From: Apoderus coryli
Lineage: Eukaryota > Arthropoda > Insecta > Coleoptera > Attelabidae
Direction: 5' to 3'
Length of the DNA: 64,000 nucleotides
Assembly: GCA_911728435.2 (NCBI GenBank)
Contig: OU452204.1
Span: forward strand, 5,332,001 to 5,396,000
Shown here piece after piece: positions 22,881-34,082 of the stretch. The notes under the pieces are model-generated. The model was not told the origin of the DNA, did no database searches, and was given only the letters and a program-made list of their open reading frames with translations. Every line of letters begins with the position of its first letter. The first letter of the stretch is position 1. Position numbers and translations under genes: made by a program.

Positions 22881-23639
22881 ACCTGAGCAAACGTTACAGT
22901 AAATTGAAATCTACTAATGTTACCAATAATTACAATATGCTGTAAATTAGATTTCCCTACATTGAAGAATACCATATTGTATGGAAAGCTCTACGAGTTT
23001 TGATATACCTAATAAATAATATCGGCGATTTTGCGCTACTCTTCGTGCAGCTATAAAAAGGCTAGGAATCGTTATGTTGAGCCACGTGCCAGGCTTCACC
23101 AATCCGATGCATTGTTTTCAGGAATCGCTCGCTGTGCACCCATCCACTGCTCGACGGGTCTACGGCGAATGCTTGTCGGCCGTAAAACTTTATTATTAGC
23201 AGCAGCACTTACACTCTAACCGCCACTGGGATATTCCTAAACTTTGTACTTTGTGTTCAATGCCGCTTTTATTATGGAATAATATCTGTAGAAAGATGTA
23301 ATTTTCAAATATGTTGATAACATAATATCAAAAGAAGCTATAAAGAAAATTTCTGAAAAACTACTGACTTTATTTCTGTTCTGCTATTCCTAAAAGTGGC
23401 AATAAACCGTGTATATCTTTGCGACGGTAATATATTAATGTAGCCTGCTCTAGTATTTTTGGAAGAGTTATATTTTCAAATTCAATGTTTATTTCACATT
23501 TCTAGCAAGATAACTTACCATAAGAAGGTAAATAATATACCTATAATAATAATAATATAACTGAGTGAATAATGTTATTATAATATAAGCTAATATTGCG
23601 TAAAGAACTTTAATTTCCGTACACTCTGATTTATGTTGA
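22881..23639. other. Intron, nothing recognised
   Basis: AT-rich apart from a short GC-rich patch near 23070-23180; no similarity or repeat partner noticed. Confidence 0.4.
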
Positions 23640-24015
23640 TTTTGATTATTAAGTAATCTAATAAGTTCGACTAATGTGCTGTGAAAACGTTCTAATAATC
23701 CGTCTGATTGAGGAAGTTGGGAACTAATAAAGTGTAGTTTAATTTTGTGTAATTTGATTAATTTCTGTATAATAGAATTTTTGAATTCACCGCATTATCT
23801 GAAATTATTTGTTCCGGAATGCAATGATGTATAGTATAATACTGAAATCATCATAAAGTGGTTCTTCAAAAAATCAATAATATTTGACGTTTGGGACTAT
23901 AAGTTCTTTTACAAATTTTATTACATCTTAAAATTATTTTTAGAATACTGAACAATTATACGTTGTCTTGATTTATGGAGTGTAATAATAGAAGGTTCTG
24001 CAAGTGCATAATCTA
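23640..24015 (-). pseudogene. LTR-retrotransposon integrase fragment (Gypsy-like)
   Basis: On the minus strand, in broken frames, the sequence reads PEQIISDN (second catalytic Asp of the integrase core), KLHKIKLHFISSQLPQSDG and then LLERFHSTLVELIRLL. The PQSDGxxERFHxTL block contains the third catalytic acid (E) of the DDE integrase. Upstream the frame shows LHKSRQRIIVQYSKNNF, consistent with a Gypsy-type pol. Stops and frameshifts make it a relic. Confidence 0.7.
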
Positions 24016-24279
24016 TTAACGATATATTAATTTGATTTTTTCCATAAATTGGAATGTTAACGTTGGATTTTCAAGATTAGTGTGAATAGTTCCGTGATCT
24101 TCGCCAGTGTTTTCAATATTATCCAGATCACCTGGGTTAACAACAGCAGAGGGATTAGGATTATTACTGTTACCTAAAGATTCATTAAGCTGATCAAAAT
24201 AATTAGTATTTATTTTTTTATTATTCTTGAACCGTAGTTCTAACAAAAAAAGAAAAAAAAACTTATTCAAGATATCCAA
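24016..24279 (-). pseudogene. Possible pol fragment next to the integrase remnant
   Basis: An 87-codon open frame directly 5' (minus strand) of the integrase fragment, Asn/Pro/Asp-rich (NPSAVVNPGDLDNIENTGED). I do not recognise it with confidence; by position it would be an inter-domain segment of the same polyprotein. Its first residues overlap the Penelope fragment and are an artefact of that. Confidence 0.35.
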
Positions 24280-25195
24280 GCAACAAAAAAATTTATTAAA
24301 AATAATAACGATATTTTAATTCTAAAACCTGATAAATCCAATAAAACTGTAATTATGAACAAAAACATGTATAAAGAAAAAATGTTGTGTTTGTTTGTAA
24401 GGATGAATCTACATGCAAATTGCTCGACCATGATCCAACAAATAAATATCATCCAAAAAGTAATAAATTAATAAAAAGATGGGAATATTATTTATACATT
24501 TCTCCAAAAGCAGCAAAAGATCTTAAAATGTATAACGCCATTCCGCCAAAAATTTATAGACTCCCAAAACTGCACAAGAATAATATCTAAGACCTATTGT
24601 ATCATGTGTCCAATCTACAACTAAACCATGAGCTGACTATTTAAAACGAATTTTGGAAAATGTTATAAATAAAAATGAACATTACATAATTTTGCAATAA
24701 CGATGAACAAAACAAAGTTACCAACAACAATATAAAATACATATCCATCCCTTATATACCTGGTTTCTCAGAGTCGTTCCAAAAAAAATTAAAATCCTAT
24801 AATTTGCAAACGTGCCACAAAAATACAAACACTTTGAAGTCAAACGTTTTTAGCAACTTGAAAACACAAACACCACATCTAAAAAAATCACATGTAGTCT
24901 ACCAAATTCCATGTAACAATTGCGATGGTGTCTATATTGGACAAACCATGCAAAATTTAGAGATAAGATTAAACGGACACAAAAACTCTAATAACAAAAC
25001 AGCGCTTAAAAAACATATTGAAGCTACAAGCCACACTTTCAACTATTGTAATACCAAAATTTTAGACATGGAACAACACACAAAAAAAAGAGAATTTTTG
25101 AAATGATATACATAAAAAAAAATAAAAACAGCGTTAATGACAGAACTGACATTCAACATCTAAGCAGTATCTACCACAATATTATAAAATAAAAA
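24250..25195 (+). pseudogene. Penelope-like element remnant (RT fragment + GIY-YIG)
   Basis: Three separated blocks are in the Penelope order. At 24280-24375 NNNDILILKPDKSNKTVIMN, then at 24415-24590 CKLLDHDPTNKYHPK and PPKIYRLPKLHK, match the N-terminal part of the Penelope RT. The RT catalytic core is missing. At 24804-25106 there is VVYQIPCNNCDGVYIGQT with R and H residues spaced as in the GIY-YIG endonuclease, here with the CxxC finger characteristic of Penelope elements. The C-terminal HLSSIYHNIIK lies in another frame just after. Internal deletion plus stops make it non-functional. Confidence 0.85.
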
Positions 25196-25495
25196 TACTA
25201 CTCACACCCCCTGTATTTGTTGTAATAACTGTATACCTTTTAAACACCTCACGTGTATATGTATTAAAAAAAACATATCAGGCAATTTATATAGATCCAT
25301 CCTTAAATAAAAATGAATTTTATTATATTTGAATGTTTTAAATGTTGTGTTTGTAACTATAAATACAATTGTTTGTTATTTTTTGATATTGACGTATTGG
25401 AATTTGTGTAAGGTAATAATAAAAAAATAATAATAAATAAATATATATATTATATATAATAATTTTTATCGGAAATAATTTGTATGTAATTTCAG

Positions 25496-25560
25496 AAAAA
25501 TGTTGTTCAGCCTGAAGAAGTTACTAATTAGTGACGAAACGTCGTTGTCATTTTTGTTTT
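25496..25560 (+). ncRNA. Hammerhead-ribozyme-like motif downstream of Penelope
   Basis: CTGAAGA (25512-25518), a 6-bp stem II (GTTACT/AGTGAC, loop AATT), then GAAAC (25536-25540), and 6 nt later a GTC cleavage-type triplet that would close a 2-bp stem III. One extra A precedes stem II. It sits about 320 bp after the Penelope ORF end, where the element's pseudo-LTR is expected. Stem I is weak. Confidence 0.55.
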
Positions 25561-27331
25561 TATTTATTGAGCAAATTAAAAAAGTTTTGCAAAGAAAATT
25601 AAAAAAAAAACCGAACACCCCAAGAAAAAGTTAATTGAAAATAACTATCTATTGGTGAGTTTGAAGTACTAGGTTCTGTTTCTTTAGCGTTTAATTGTAT
25701 TCGTCAAACGGCGTCGGCGTTTTTGTTTAAAATACCTTTTTTATAATTACTTCGTATTCATATTTTTCCTCTAATTTCAGCCGCCACCACGGTGTTTTTC
25801 ATTTTACTTTCCCGCACAGCGATGCATGCATATTTGCATTCGATTCCCAGCTCTGGAAATATGTTTTTAAAATTTTTGAATAAACTTGTTAGTTTGTTAC
25901 GTTAGTTTATTGGAAATAATGAAAATAAACAATAATAATAATTATAATTATTAAAACTCTGTTTCGTTACGCAGGTAATATATTTTTGTTTACAATATTA
26001 TTTATATGTTGTCGGGAAAGTTTTCGGGCGACACAACCAATTTTTTATTTTTATTTTGTAAACGACAACTATACGCCATTTACTATGACCTGACGTATCT
26101 AATTTATTTAGTACTACCCATATTGGTGAGGACCATGGAGCGTTTGAGGGCCTAACCCTATTTTATTCAAGCATTGATGCAATTTGTTTTTTTTTTACTT
26201 CTTTCTTATGTATTTTGGGGTAACGATAAGATTTACTGTAAGCAAGGATTTGGTCGCTAGTTTTAATTCTGTGTTGTATCTTATTTGTAAATAAAAAAAA
26301 TAAAGTCTATATGAAAAATATAACAATATTATTTGATTATTAATTTTATTATGCATTATTTTCTTCAGGATTCAGATTATGTTCTGCTCGTATCTTAGAG
26401 AGATCTAAATTGAATTATGTGTGTAATAATTATTAATGTTACCATAAGATGCAGTATCATATTTGTCAAATTTAATAACTTCGATCGGTTGATTGAAAGT
26501 TATTCTTTTATCCGCCCGATTGACACAGCTTACCTAATCTAGTTTTAAGAATACATTAATAAGATTACCATTTCGGCTTTGGACTAACAAATATTATTTG
26601 TAACAATCTTTCCTTTTTATTATTTTATATAGATTTATATTTTATATATGGGGGTGGGACTTCCTCATGGCTGTACATAAGAAAAAATAAAACTTTATGT
26701 CATAGCCTCAGAAGTATTTTTTTTCAGAGAAATCTTAAAACACCATTGAATCCCTTTTAAAAAAGTGTCTGTTAGCAGAAACAAGAAATTGATATCGATG
26801 TGCAGTTTTCGCCATTCAGAATTTCACAAACTTTTGAGTACAAAGCATGCAGTTACTGTTTCTCTAGCTCTAAAAATATATGTAGTTGTGACATCTAAAT
26901 TCATGTTTTAGCTGCAACTACATTTCTGCTAGTTTTAGATTGAAAATGGAAATTAGCATTAAAGGATTAATCTGCCTCTAAAGTTAGTTAAATACCTAAA
27001 TCTTTAGCAAAAGGTCTTGTTTGCAGTTCTAAATCTTGATTGAATAATTTATATAGGCACAATGTAAAATGAAAACCGTCCCAACTTGGTTCTCTGTATA
27101 ATATATATTATGGATGGGCGAAATTATAATATAATACACATTCACTCAATCTCCCTATACACAAAACTTTATTAAAACCCAAAACCGCAATTTCTAAATT
27201 AACATTTACGTTGTGATTGCGGAGGGAGAAATTACATTTTGTTTTAGATTTATTATAACGGGTGGACTAGAAAGTTTGGTGGATATGGTAAATTCATTAA
27301 AAACAAGCATTAAATAGTAGCAAATAATTAT
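25561..27331. other. Intron, nothing recognised
   Basis: AT-rich. A short poorly defined GC-rich patch (about 25780-25860) shows no similarity. No repeat partner was found. Confidence 0.4.
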
Positions 27332-28450
27332 TTATTTAAATAAAAGTAAACGTCTGGCAAATTCATTTTTTAAAAATAACATCATCGAGATGTGCACCAT
27401 CCGCTGCAAACACTCCTTAAATCTGGACCTCCATTTGGTAAAAACTCGCTGGCAGATTGCGCGTAGAATAGCGGGCATTGCTTCTCGAATATTGGTCTTC
27501 AATTGGGGAATCGCGGTTGGTTTATTGCAGTAAACTCGACTCTTTTTTAGCAGCATAGCATTTAGACTCTTGAGGTATCCCCACAGAATAAAGGGTGGTG
27601 GTGTTAGATCTGGGCAGCCACCCGGTATATTGTAATGAAAATATTGCATTCGGTCGAACTAAGTATTTCTCGCTGATTAATAATTTATAAAAGTTCATGA
27701 CTCGAACATCGGTATTGTATCTACGAAATAGACAAAATATGCTGATTCACATTTTTTGACACAAGCGGTACGGCGCCAGGAATTTCATTGGTCGATATTC
27801 GAATGAGTGGAAAAATGTGAATCAGAAAATTTTGTCTATTTCGTAGATACAATACCGATGTTAGAGTCATGAACTTTTATAAATTATTAATCAGCGAGAA
27901 ATACTTAGTTCGACCGGATGCAATATTTTCATTAAAATATACCGGGTGTGACTATATCGTTTATAACTGCCAATGAGTCATTGGCATATGGCATGTAGCG
28001 TCTTGTTGAAAGCATATCGCACGATTATAAGCTTCAAATATCTGCAGATGGAAGAAGAAATCTCGTAACATGGCTGTGTATGGGTCGGAATATACAGTCA
28101 CAGATTGCCCTTGCTGATTCTCAAGGAAATAAGACTGTTGCTGAAATGGGAGCTCTAAGAGTTATGTTCGGCGGATGCAGAGCCATGTGATGTTTTTAAC
28201 GACTGTTAACTGCGGCTCAGTGACGAAAATGGGCTTCGCCTGAAAACAGAGTATTGTTGAAACTTAGCGAAAGAACTCCAACATTGTTACGACAAAAACA
28301 CGGCGTGAATTGAGATGGTTTCGCTTCAGATAATGAACTAGCTGGAATTTATACGGATGCAATTTTAGATCTTTGATAAATATGCGACGCAAAGATATTC
28401 TTGATATAGCAACCTCAGCTGAAGACTTGCGCATTGAGAGACCAGAACCA
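27332..28450 (-). pseudogene. DD34-type (mariner-superfamily) transposase, interrupted
   Basis: Minus-strand relic split by a foldback at 27619-27948. The 5' half (28450-27949) reads, in broken frames, IFIKDLKLHPYKFQLVHYLK, then PFQQQSYFLENQQGQSVTVY, RDFFFHLQIF and CFQQDATCHM; the last holds the second catalytic Asp. After the foldback the frame resumes with PGGCPDLTPPPFILWGYLKSLN (third-acid region), PQLKTNIREAM and RSRFKECLQRM up to the stop at 27332. It belongs to the same kind of family as the ORF at 30631-31134. The plus-strand ORF at 28373-28597 is only its antisense shadow. Confidence 0.85.
27619..27948. mobile_element. Foldback/MITE nested in a transposase pseudogene
   Basis: Arms 27619-27757 and 27811-27948 are about 139 bp with very few mismatches. 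The ends are CACCCGGTATATT and AATATACCGGGTG. The spacer of 53 bp is non-coding. Transposase coding similarity stops at one side and resumes at the other, so the element inserted after the transposase copy. No clear target duplication was seen. Confidence 0.88.
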
Positions 28451-28720
28451 CACTGTACGGAAGTTCACTTGCACTGGCAAACTGATGTAGGTCATGCGAT
28501 CGGTACGCAACATAAAATAAACGACGAACAACAGTGTATTATGAATCGCCATATTTGTAATAATGTTTTACACACAACTTTCGTTATACAGCCGTGAAAC
28601 GATTCATAACGACTAAATTTTCGAGCATCGAGCTACTCATCCAGACCTTCCGCGCACCGCTTTGTCATGCCGTTTCAACGCAATAGTGTTTTAAAATTCT
28701 TAGGTCCTTCTAAGAATACA

Positions 28721-29667
28721 TTACTTTCCCAAAGTGCCGAGCCAATCAAAACCTGTGTAATATGCGCATGCGGGATGCGGGCAATAATACACTTATGATA
28801 ATTTTTGTTTGGCGCCATACCAAACAATAAACATTCTGTTACCAAACATTTAAAACAATTTTGTAAATTTGTCTACTATTTTGCATCATATTGTTGTTTG
28901 TTTTGTTTAAAAGAGGAATTTTCATTGTTAATATTCTATCTGTGTCGAGTTTGTTTTCTTTAAAATAAACATGCCATTGCTGTGTGAATATGCAGACATT
29001 CTTTGTTATTTAATATTTTGTGTTTATTTCTAGCAAAGTTTATATATTGGATGACAAAGACAAAGATAAATTAGTCCTAAAGGTAGTTTACTCTTGAACG
29101 AAAAAAAAATTAAAATTGATTGAAACGTATAAATATGCCAATGAGGTACCGTATGTCCTACGTTGAGGAAAATGTGTAGCTCCTAATCGTACAGCCTCCT
29201 ACTAAAAATGAAAAAAACGCTCAAAAAATAACAGAGTTATTGGTTTGTATCCATCTTAAGTGGGATACCCTGTATATAGCTAAAAATAAACTGTTGAGAA
29301 AAATGTGACTTTTTTACTTTGTGACATCCTTTTGTATTGTATAAAATGATTTTAAAATTAGATTATCTTCAAATTACCTATACATAATATATTAATGTAA
29401 GTAACTTTTGTTCGATACACGAAATAAAAGTTTTTCAGCTGTATCAAGAAATACATACTAGAAAGGAAATTTCCAAAGACTCTTAGCGAATACCTTATAC
29501 AGATTAACATTTTAATTATTTTACTGAAAAACACATTACAATGAAATATCTAGTAAATTTCAGTTTCAAAATAAGTTGAAGAGATATGTGAACTTCGAAT
29601 TCAAATAGCGCGCCAGGAAAAGCCCCTCCCCAAATGCTCTGATTGGCTGGGCACTTTGGGAAATTAA
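28721..29667. repeat. Inverted 32-bp ends bracketing 0.95 kb
   Basis: ATTACTTTCCCAAAGTGCC, then GAGCCAATCA (28721-28749), is repeated inverted at 29633-29667 (TGATTGGCTGGGCACTTTGG, then GAAATTAAT). The interior (28750-29632) has no coding similarity. Possibly TIRs of a decayed DNA element. Confidence 0.5.
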
Positions 29668-30129
29668 TGTATGCTGTCCCTCTGGAGTACCTCATATGAC
29701 ACCGTGCCAGCGTAAATGTCAAATGTCATGTATGTTTTACCAGGTCGATGTATGTGGATGCATCCTGTGATTTTTTCAAAATCTGTTGAACTGAAACATA
29801 TGGGAACATAAGGGAAGCATCTGGATATGTAGAAAAATATGCAAAAACGTTATCAGTATCACAAATTTCGATACTGTTAGACGCTAAATTTGACCATAAT
29901 TAAAAAAAATAATTGTAATTTTACAAACTTTCTCTCGTTCATGGCTAACAATGCATGATAGGATTAGTTAAATTTACTAAAGTAAAATAATGCTGTTATG
30001 GCTCATTTTCCATACAAATCTAACCTACCATCGACCGTGAAACACCGTGTATACTACAAGAATTATTATTACCAAATTTATACAAACACATATATTATAA
30101 ATATAGTCTATTTGTTTTCAAATAGCGAC

Positions 30130-30348
30130 ACGAGAATGTGGCGTATGTTCTGCATAAACAAAGGCAGTGCCAATGTTTCAGAAGAGGGTACAAAATTTAA
30201 GCCAGGTACAATGATTAATTATAATAAAACAAAGGGTGCTGTTGGTATTACTGATAAAATAGTCACTGTAGTATTCAGGCCGCGGGATTACCAACAGATT
30301 CCCGGTAGAATGTATGGTCAATTATTAGACTTTGTTGGTATAATTTAA
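30130..30348 (+). pseudogene. piggyBac-type transposase fragment
   Basis: Part of an open frame (29998-30348) reads KFKPGTMINYNKTKGAVGITDKIV. This matches the KPxxxxxYNxTKGGVDxxD block of piggyBac-family transposases, in which the conserved Asp is here replaced (GITDK). Residues before about 30130 have no similarity. The reading after TDKIV loses the expected R-x-x-RWP region. A short dead fragment. Confidence 0.6.
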
Positions 30349-30491
30349 TTTTTTTATTTTATGAAACCCCATTTATATTAACAACAAGGAAAATTAGTTG
30401 GATTTTACATCACAAAATAACTAATTAAAGCAATTCACCTCAATCAATACAATCATTTTGACACTGAAAATTGAACCACAAAATACTTATA

Positions 30492-31456
30492 CAGAGTTTC
30501 TCATAATAGACTACCCATTTTAATATTTGAATTAATTTTTTTAATTAACAAAACAAACTTTTTATTTTACTAAATTACAGCTAACTCTTTGGGATTTATG
30601 ATAACTTATAAATATTTGGCTAATTTAATTCTAACTTTTAAAAATCACGTCTTCTAAATGACCTCCACCAACTTCAACACATTTTTCAATATTAGATATA
30701 AAGTGGTTCATTACAAGGCGTAGCAAACCTTCGTCTATTCCTTCAACTTCTTCACGAATTTTGACTGTCAGTTCCTCGATTGTACCTTGACAAAATGCTA
30801 ACCTTGCTTCTTTATCTTGATTGCTAAGATGCTGTGCCATTTGGTATTTATAGGGTTGAAATTTTAAATCCCTTTGAAGAATTCGATCTAAGCTTCTCTT
30901 CGATATTCCTAGGATAAGGGTTTGTCGATTAGCAGACCTTTTAGGACTTCTCGTAAACGCAATTCTAATTCGTTCAATATTTTCTGGTGTACGAACTGTT
31001 CTTCGACGTCCAGGCTTCTTCAAATTTTGTACAGAACCATTTTCACGCCAATGACCAACCCATAACTTAACATGCAGTTTTACGATTTGGCGCGTGACCC
31101 TTATTGTTGTTATTAAACTGACGCCGGAATCCACGCCTAACTTCTTCTATCGAATTGCTTCTTATGTAAGTTTCTACACAAAACACACGTTGTTGGACTG
31201 AGTAATTCATAAAAGTTCAAACGGATGCTGAAATAATGTCTCAAAGCAAAAAAATTAAATAATTATTGATGAAAACTAACAAATTCTCGTAGAAAAATGA
31301 CGTTCCACGAAATTATTATTTTAAAATTTATTTGTGACAGGGTACTTAAATCCCAAAGCTACAGAACATAATCCCACAGAGAACAACCTATTTAGTTATC
31401 TCGTAGGGAATTTATTAATAATATAAAATGGGTAGTCTATTATTATGGGGAAATTC
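30492..31456 (-). mobile_element. Non-autonomous DNA transposon with matching TIRs
   Basis: The left end CAGAGTTTCTCATAATAG, then ACTACCCATTTT, and the right end in reverse, GAATTTCCCCATAATAATAG, then ACTACCCATTTT, are TIRs flanked by TA (30490-30491 and 31457-31458), as in the Tc1/mariner superfamily. The 965-bp element holds one ORF that joins the two ends of a transposase and lacks its catalytic centre. Confidence 0.85.
30631..31134 (-). CDS. Truncated transposase ORF: HTH domain joined to C-terminus
   Basis: 167 residues. Residues 10-110 are the N-terminal paired helix-turn-helix region of this mariner-superfamily group (RQIVKLHVKLWVGHWRENGS, KKPGRRRTVRTPENIERIR, RSPKRSANRQTL, GISKRSLDRILQRDLKFQPY). 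At about residue 118 (ARLAFCQGTIEE) the sequence jumps to the family's C-terminal tail (VKIREEVEGIDEGLLR...GGGHLEDVIF). The whole DDE catalytic core is missing, yet the frame is open across the junction. Such a product could still bind the TIRs but not cut; whether it is made is unknown. The first codon is only the first ATG in the frame. Confidence 0.75.
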   Translation of the reverse strand: MDSGVSLITTIRVTRQIVKLHVKLWVGHWRENGSVQNLKKPGRRRTVRTPENIERIRIAFTRSPKRSANRQTLILGISKRSLDRILQRDLKFQPYKYQMAQHLSNQDKEARLAFCQGTIEELTVKIREEVEGIDEGLLRLVMNHFISNIEKCVEVGGGHLEDVIFKS

Positions 31457-31458
31457 TA

Positions 31459-31902
31459 ATATTTTGGCTATGCTTGAAGAGAAACTATTTTGTGCCATAT
31501 TTATCGGTAGGAAAGTTTCACTTGAATTTTATCAAAATTAAATTTTCTCCCTATAAGTTACCTTTTCAGATAACAAAGCTGAAATATACTTACTTTACAT
31601 CAACGGGTCTATCAAAATAATTGGCATAGCACAAGTGAATTAATAATTTCAGCAAGTATAAGACTGGCTATAAGAATTTTTAACATACGATCTTAATCAA
31701 ATCAACACAACATGAGAAGAAAAGATCTAGCTACAGACAGCGTGAAAAAAAAATCGGTTGTGTCGCCCCAAAATCATCCTAGGAGTCGCCCAAACGCACA
31801 CCAAAATTTACCTCAATTGGTTAAACCGTTTAGGCGCTATCGTGGAATACATACAGACACACACAGCCAGACAGACTTCCATCTGGAAATGGTCTTAAGA
31901 GT
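31459..31902 (+). repeat. Common arthropod repeat tail
   Basis: CCAAAATTTACCTCAATTGG, then TTAAACCGTTTAGGCGCTA and CAGACACACACAGCCAGACAGAC at about 31799-31875, is a variant of the motif ending the array at 13020. The ORF 31712-31942 is a by-product of it. The rest of this stretch is unremarkable. Confidence 0.5.
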
Positions 31903-32209
31903 GTTTGATCAGACTCCAAATAAAGGTATAAGGCGTGCATGATTGTGCACTTATTGTTTAATCGATTTGAAAAATTCTTTTCGGATCAAAGAAAGAACAC
32001 TTTAGCAGAGGTTTATATAGGATTAAAAATAAAATTTCTTAAAAATTTATTTTGAAGTCAAAATAAATTGTTAAGAAACATTTTTTTTATTCCTATATAA
32101 ACCTCTGTTAAAGTGTTCTTTCTAGGCTCCAAAAAGAATTTTTCAAATCGATTAAAAAGAAGTGAACAATCATGCACGCCTTATACCTTTATTTGAAGTT
32201 TGATCAAAC
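31903..32209. mobile_element. Near-perfect foldback, 150-bp arms
   Basis: Arms 31903-32053 and 32060-32209 pair over their full length (GTTTGATCA..., AAAGGTATAAGGCGTGCATG, AGAGGTTTATATAGGA) with about 10% mismatches and a spacer of under 10 bp. A long single hairpin, likely a MITE. Confidence 0.9.
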
Positions 32210-34079
32210 AGCCTTAATCGTCTTAGCAAACTTCAAAATGGTTATATTCGTCTTTATCTAGAAAGTAAAAACCGAAAAGGTACCATGACACTGGGTAAGT
32301 GAATTTTGTGGATCAACAAACTGAGGAAACGGTTGGATGAACTAATAGTTAGCAAACGCGTTTAAACCGCATTATTTGTAAAGATTAAAATGTAAAACGA
32401 TTATAACTCAAGTTCCTTCATAGATTAGAAGAAACAAGAAAATTTGACAGGAAATGGTGGACCCATTTTTTGGCCACCAAAATCTCTAGATCAGACGAAA
32501 CTGGATTTTCCCTTATGTAGTCGATTGAAACAAATAGTCTACTCGAATGAGATACCTAATGATACAAAACTTTACAATTAGAGAAGCTATTAATTATATA
32601 TCCATTGACGAATTTGGGGTAAGTATATTTTGTTAATTTCGAATAGATGTCGACCTATATTTACTTTACTAACTTTACTGAAATTGAAGGTGAAATTGTT
32701 GAATGATTTATTAGTTTAGTTATTATTAATTTAATTATCCTGTCGATACTAAATTATACGCATTTTGGGAAATATCAAAACTGAATAATTCTTACATTAT
32801 TTCATGAAGATTGACGAACACATTTCTTATATAAATAAATGTTGATAGTTTACGAGATAAAAGGTGTCAAAAATTCCAACTTTTTTAATATTTTTTAGTT
32901 GCTCTTAGAATATTCTAAATTTATGTAATTCAAATCCGGTATTGAGGGTGTAGCTTTCCTCGGGCTCATATATTCTTTAACCTATAACTATTGTGAGTAG
33001 CTCCTGACTTCTGGAAATTGAACGTATCGAATGCGTTCAATTTTCAAACCTTCTGCTTCTTCCATTTCATTCCAGTAAAGTACCGTAAATGACAAAAGCC
33101 AATTTGGAAGAAATTACAATAATTTTCGAATATGTTGTGTTTTATCAAGAATTTCTTATTTCAATTTGAAATTGTTTCCTAGTAATTTCATTTATGTTAC
33201 TACTGTAAAACAAACAAAAATATTTAAATAAGTTAAAATTGAGGCAGCGCATAATGAATTAACTAATGAAGAAATGCTTAGTATGGTGTGCGTTGTTTTG
33301 GGCCAAATATATTTTAGTGGCTTGGCTGCTTCACAAAGATATATTTGCATCTATATCCAAATGGAGGAGAATCAAAACAAAGTTTTTAGAATCATCTTAA
33401 ACCGCTTGGCAAATCAGGCTTTTCTCGTCCAAAAAGCTACCACGTGCGTTGACAATAGGGTAACACACACATGTGGGACAAGCACAACCTAGAATTGAGA
33501 ATATTGTGTACACCAAATCTGTACAGGGGATACAAAAATGACTACAAATAGTTATTCCTGCTGGCTTGTAATTTTCCCAATTTTTCAGAGCCAACGTAAC
33601 GCTAATGCACATTTGTTAACTTCGATTTTATTTACTGATGAGGCAGGGAATGTTTAATTATAAAAACAAGCACTTATGGGACTCTGAAAATCCCTTAGCT
33701 GTGCAAGAGGGAATCTTCCAATATTAGTTCATGATAAATTTTTGATGATGCATTTAAACTACCTTTAAATTTAAGCGAAACTCTTTATTTGCTATTGCTG
33801 AACTATAATATATCTGTATAAAGTTTTCGCCATATATTGTCGTTGTGTGGAAACCAGTGGCCGCTAGTGTATAAGTGCTGCAGACCTGCAGCACCTGGTC
33901 CTGATAATAATTTTTCTATTTTTTTGACAAGTAGTTATCTTATAATTATTATTTTTTTCATTTTGTTATATTACTGTCGTTATCATTTTGATCCATAATG
34001 TTGGTCAGCTCCCAGTTGTGGTTATATTATTATATTAGTCTTCCCTCCCCCGTCATATACGCTATGTAAACTTCTCGTT
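32210..34079. other. Intron, nothing recognised
   Basis: No coding similarity. The ORF at 33274-33492 is not recognised. A short palindrome (GTGCTGCAGACCTGCAGCAC) lies at about 33877-33896. Confidence 0.4.
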
Positions 34080-34082
34080 GCT

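Noticed and set aside
28373..28597. Plus-strand ORF of 74 codons
   Set aside because: It lies antisense to the minus-strand transposase relic and has no similarity of its own.
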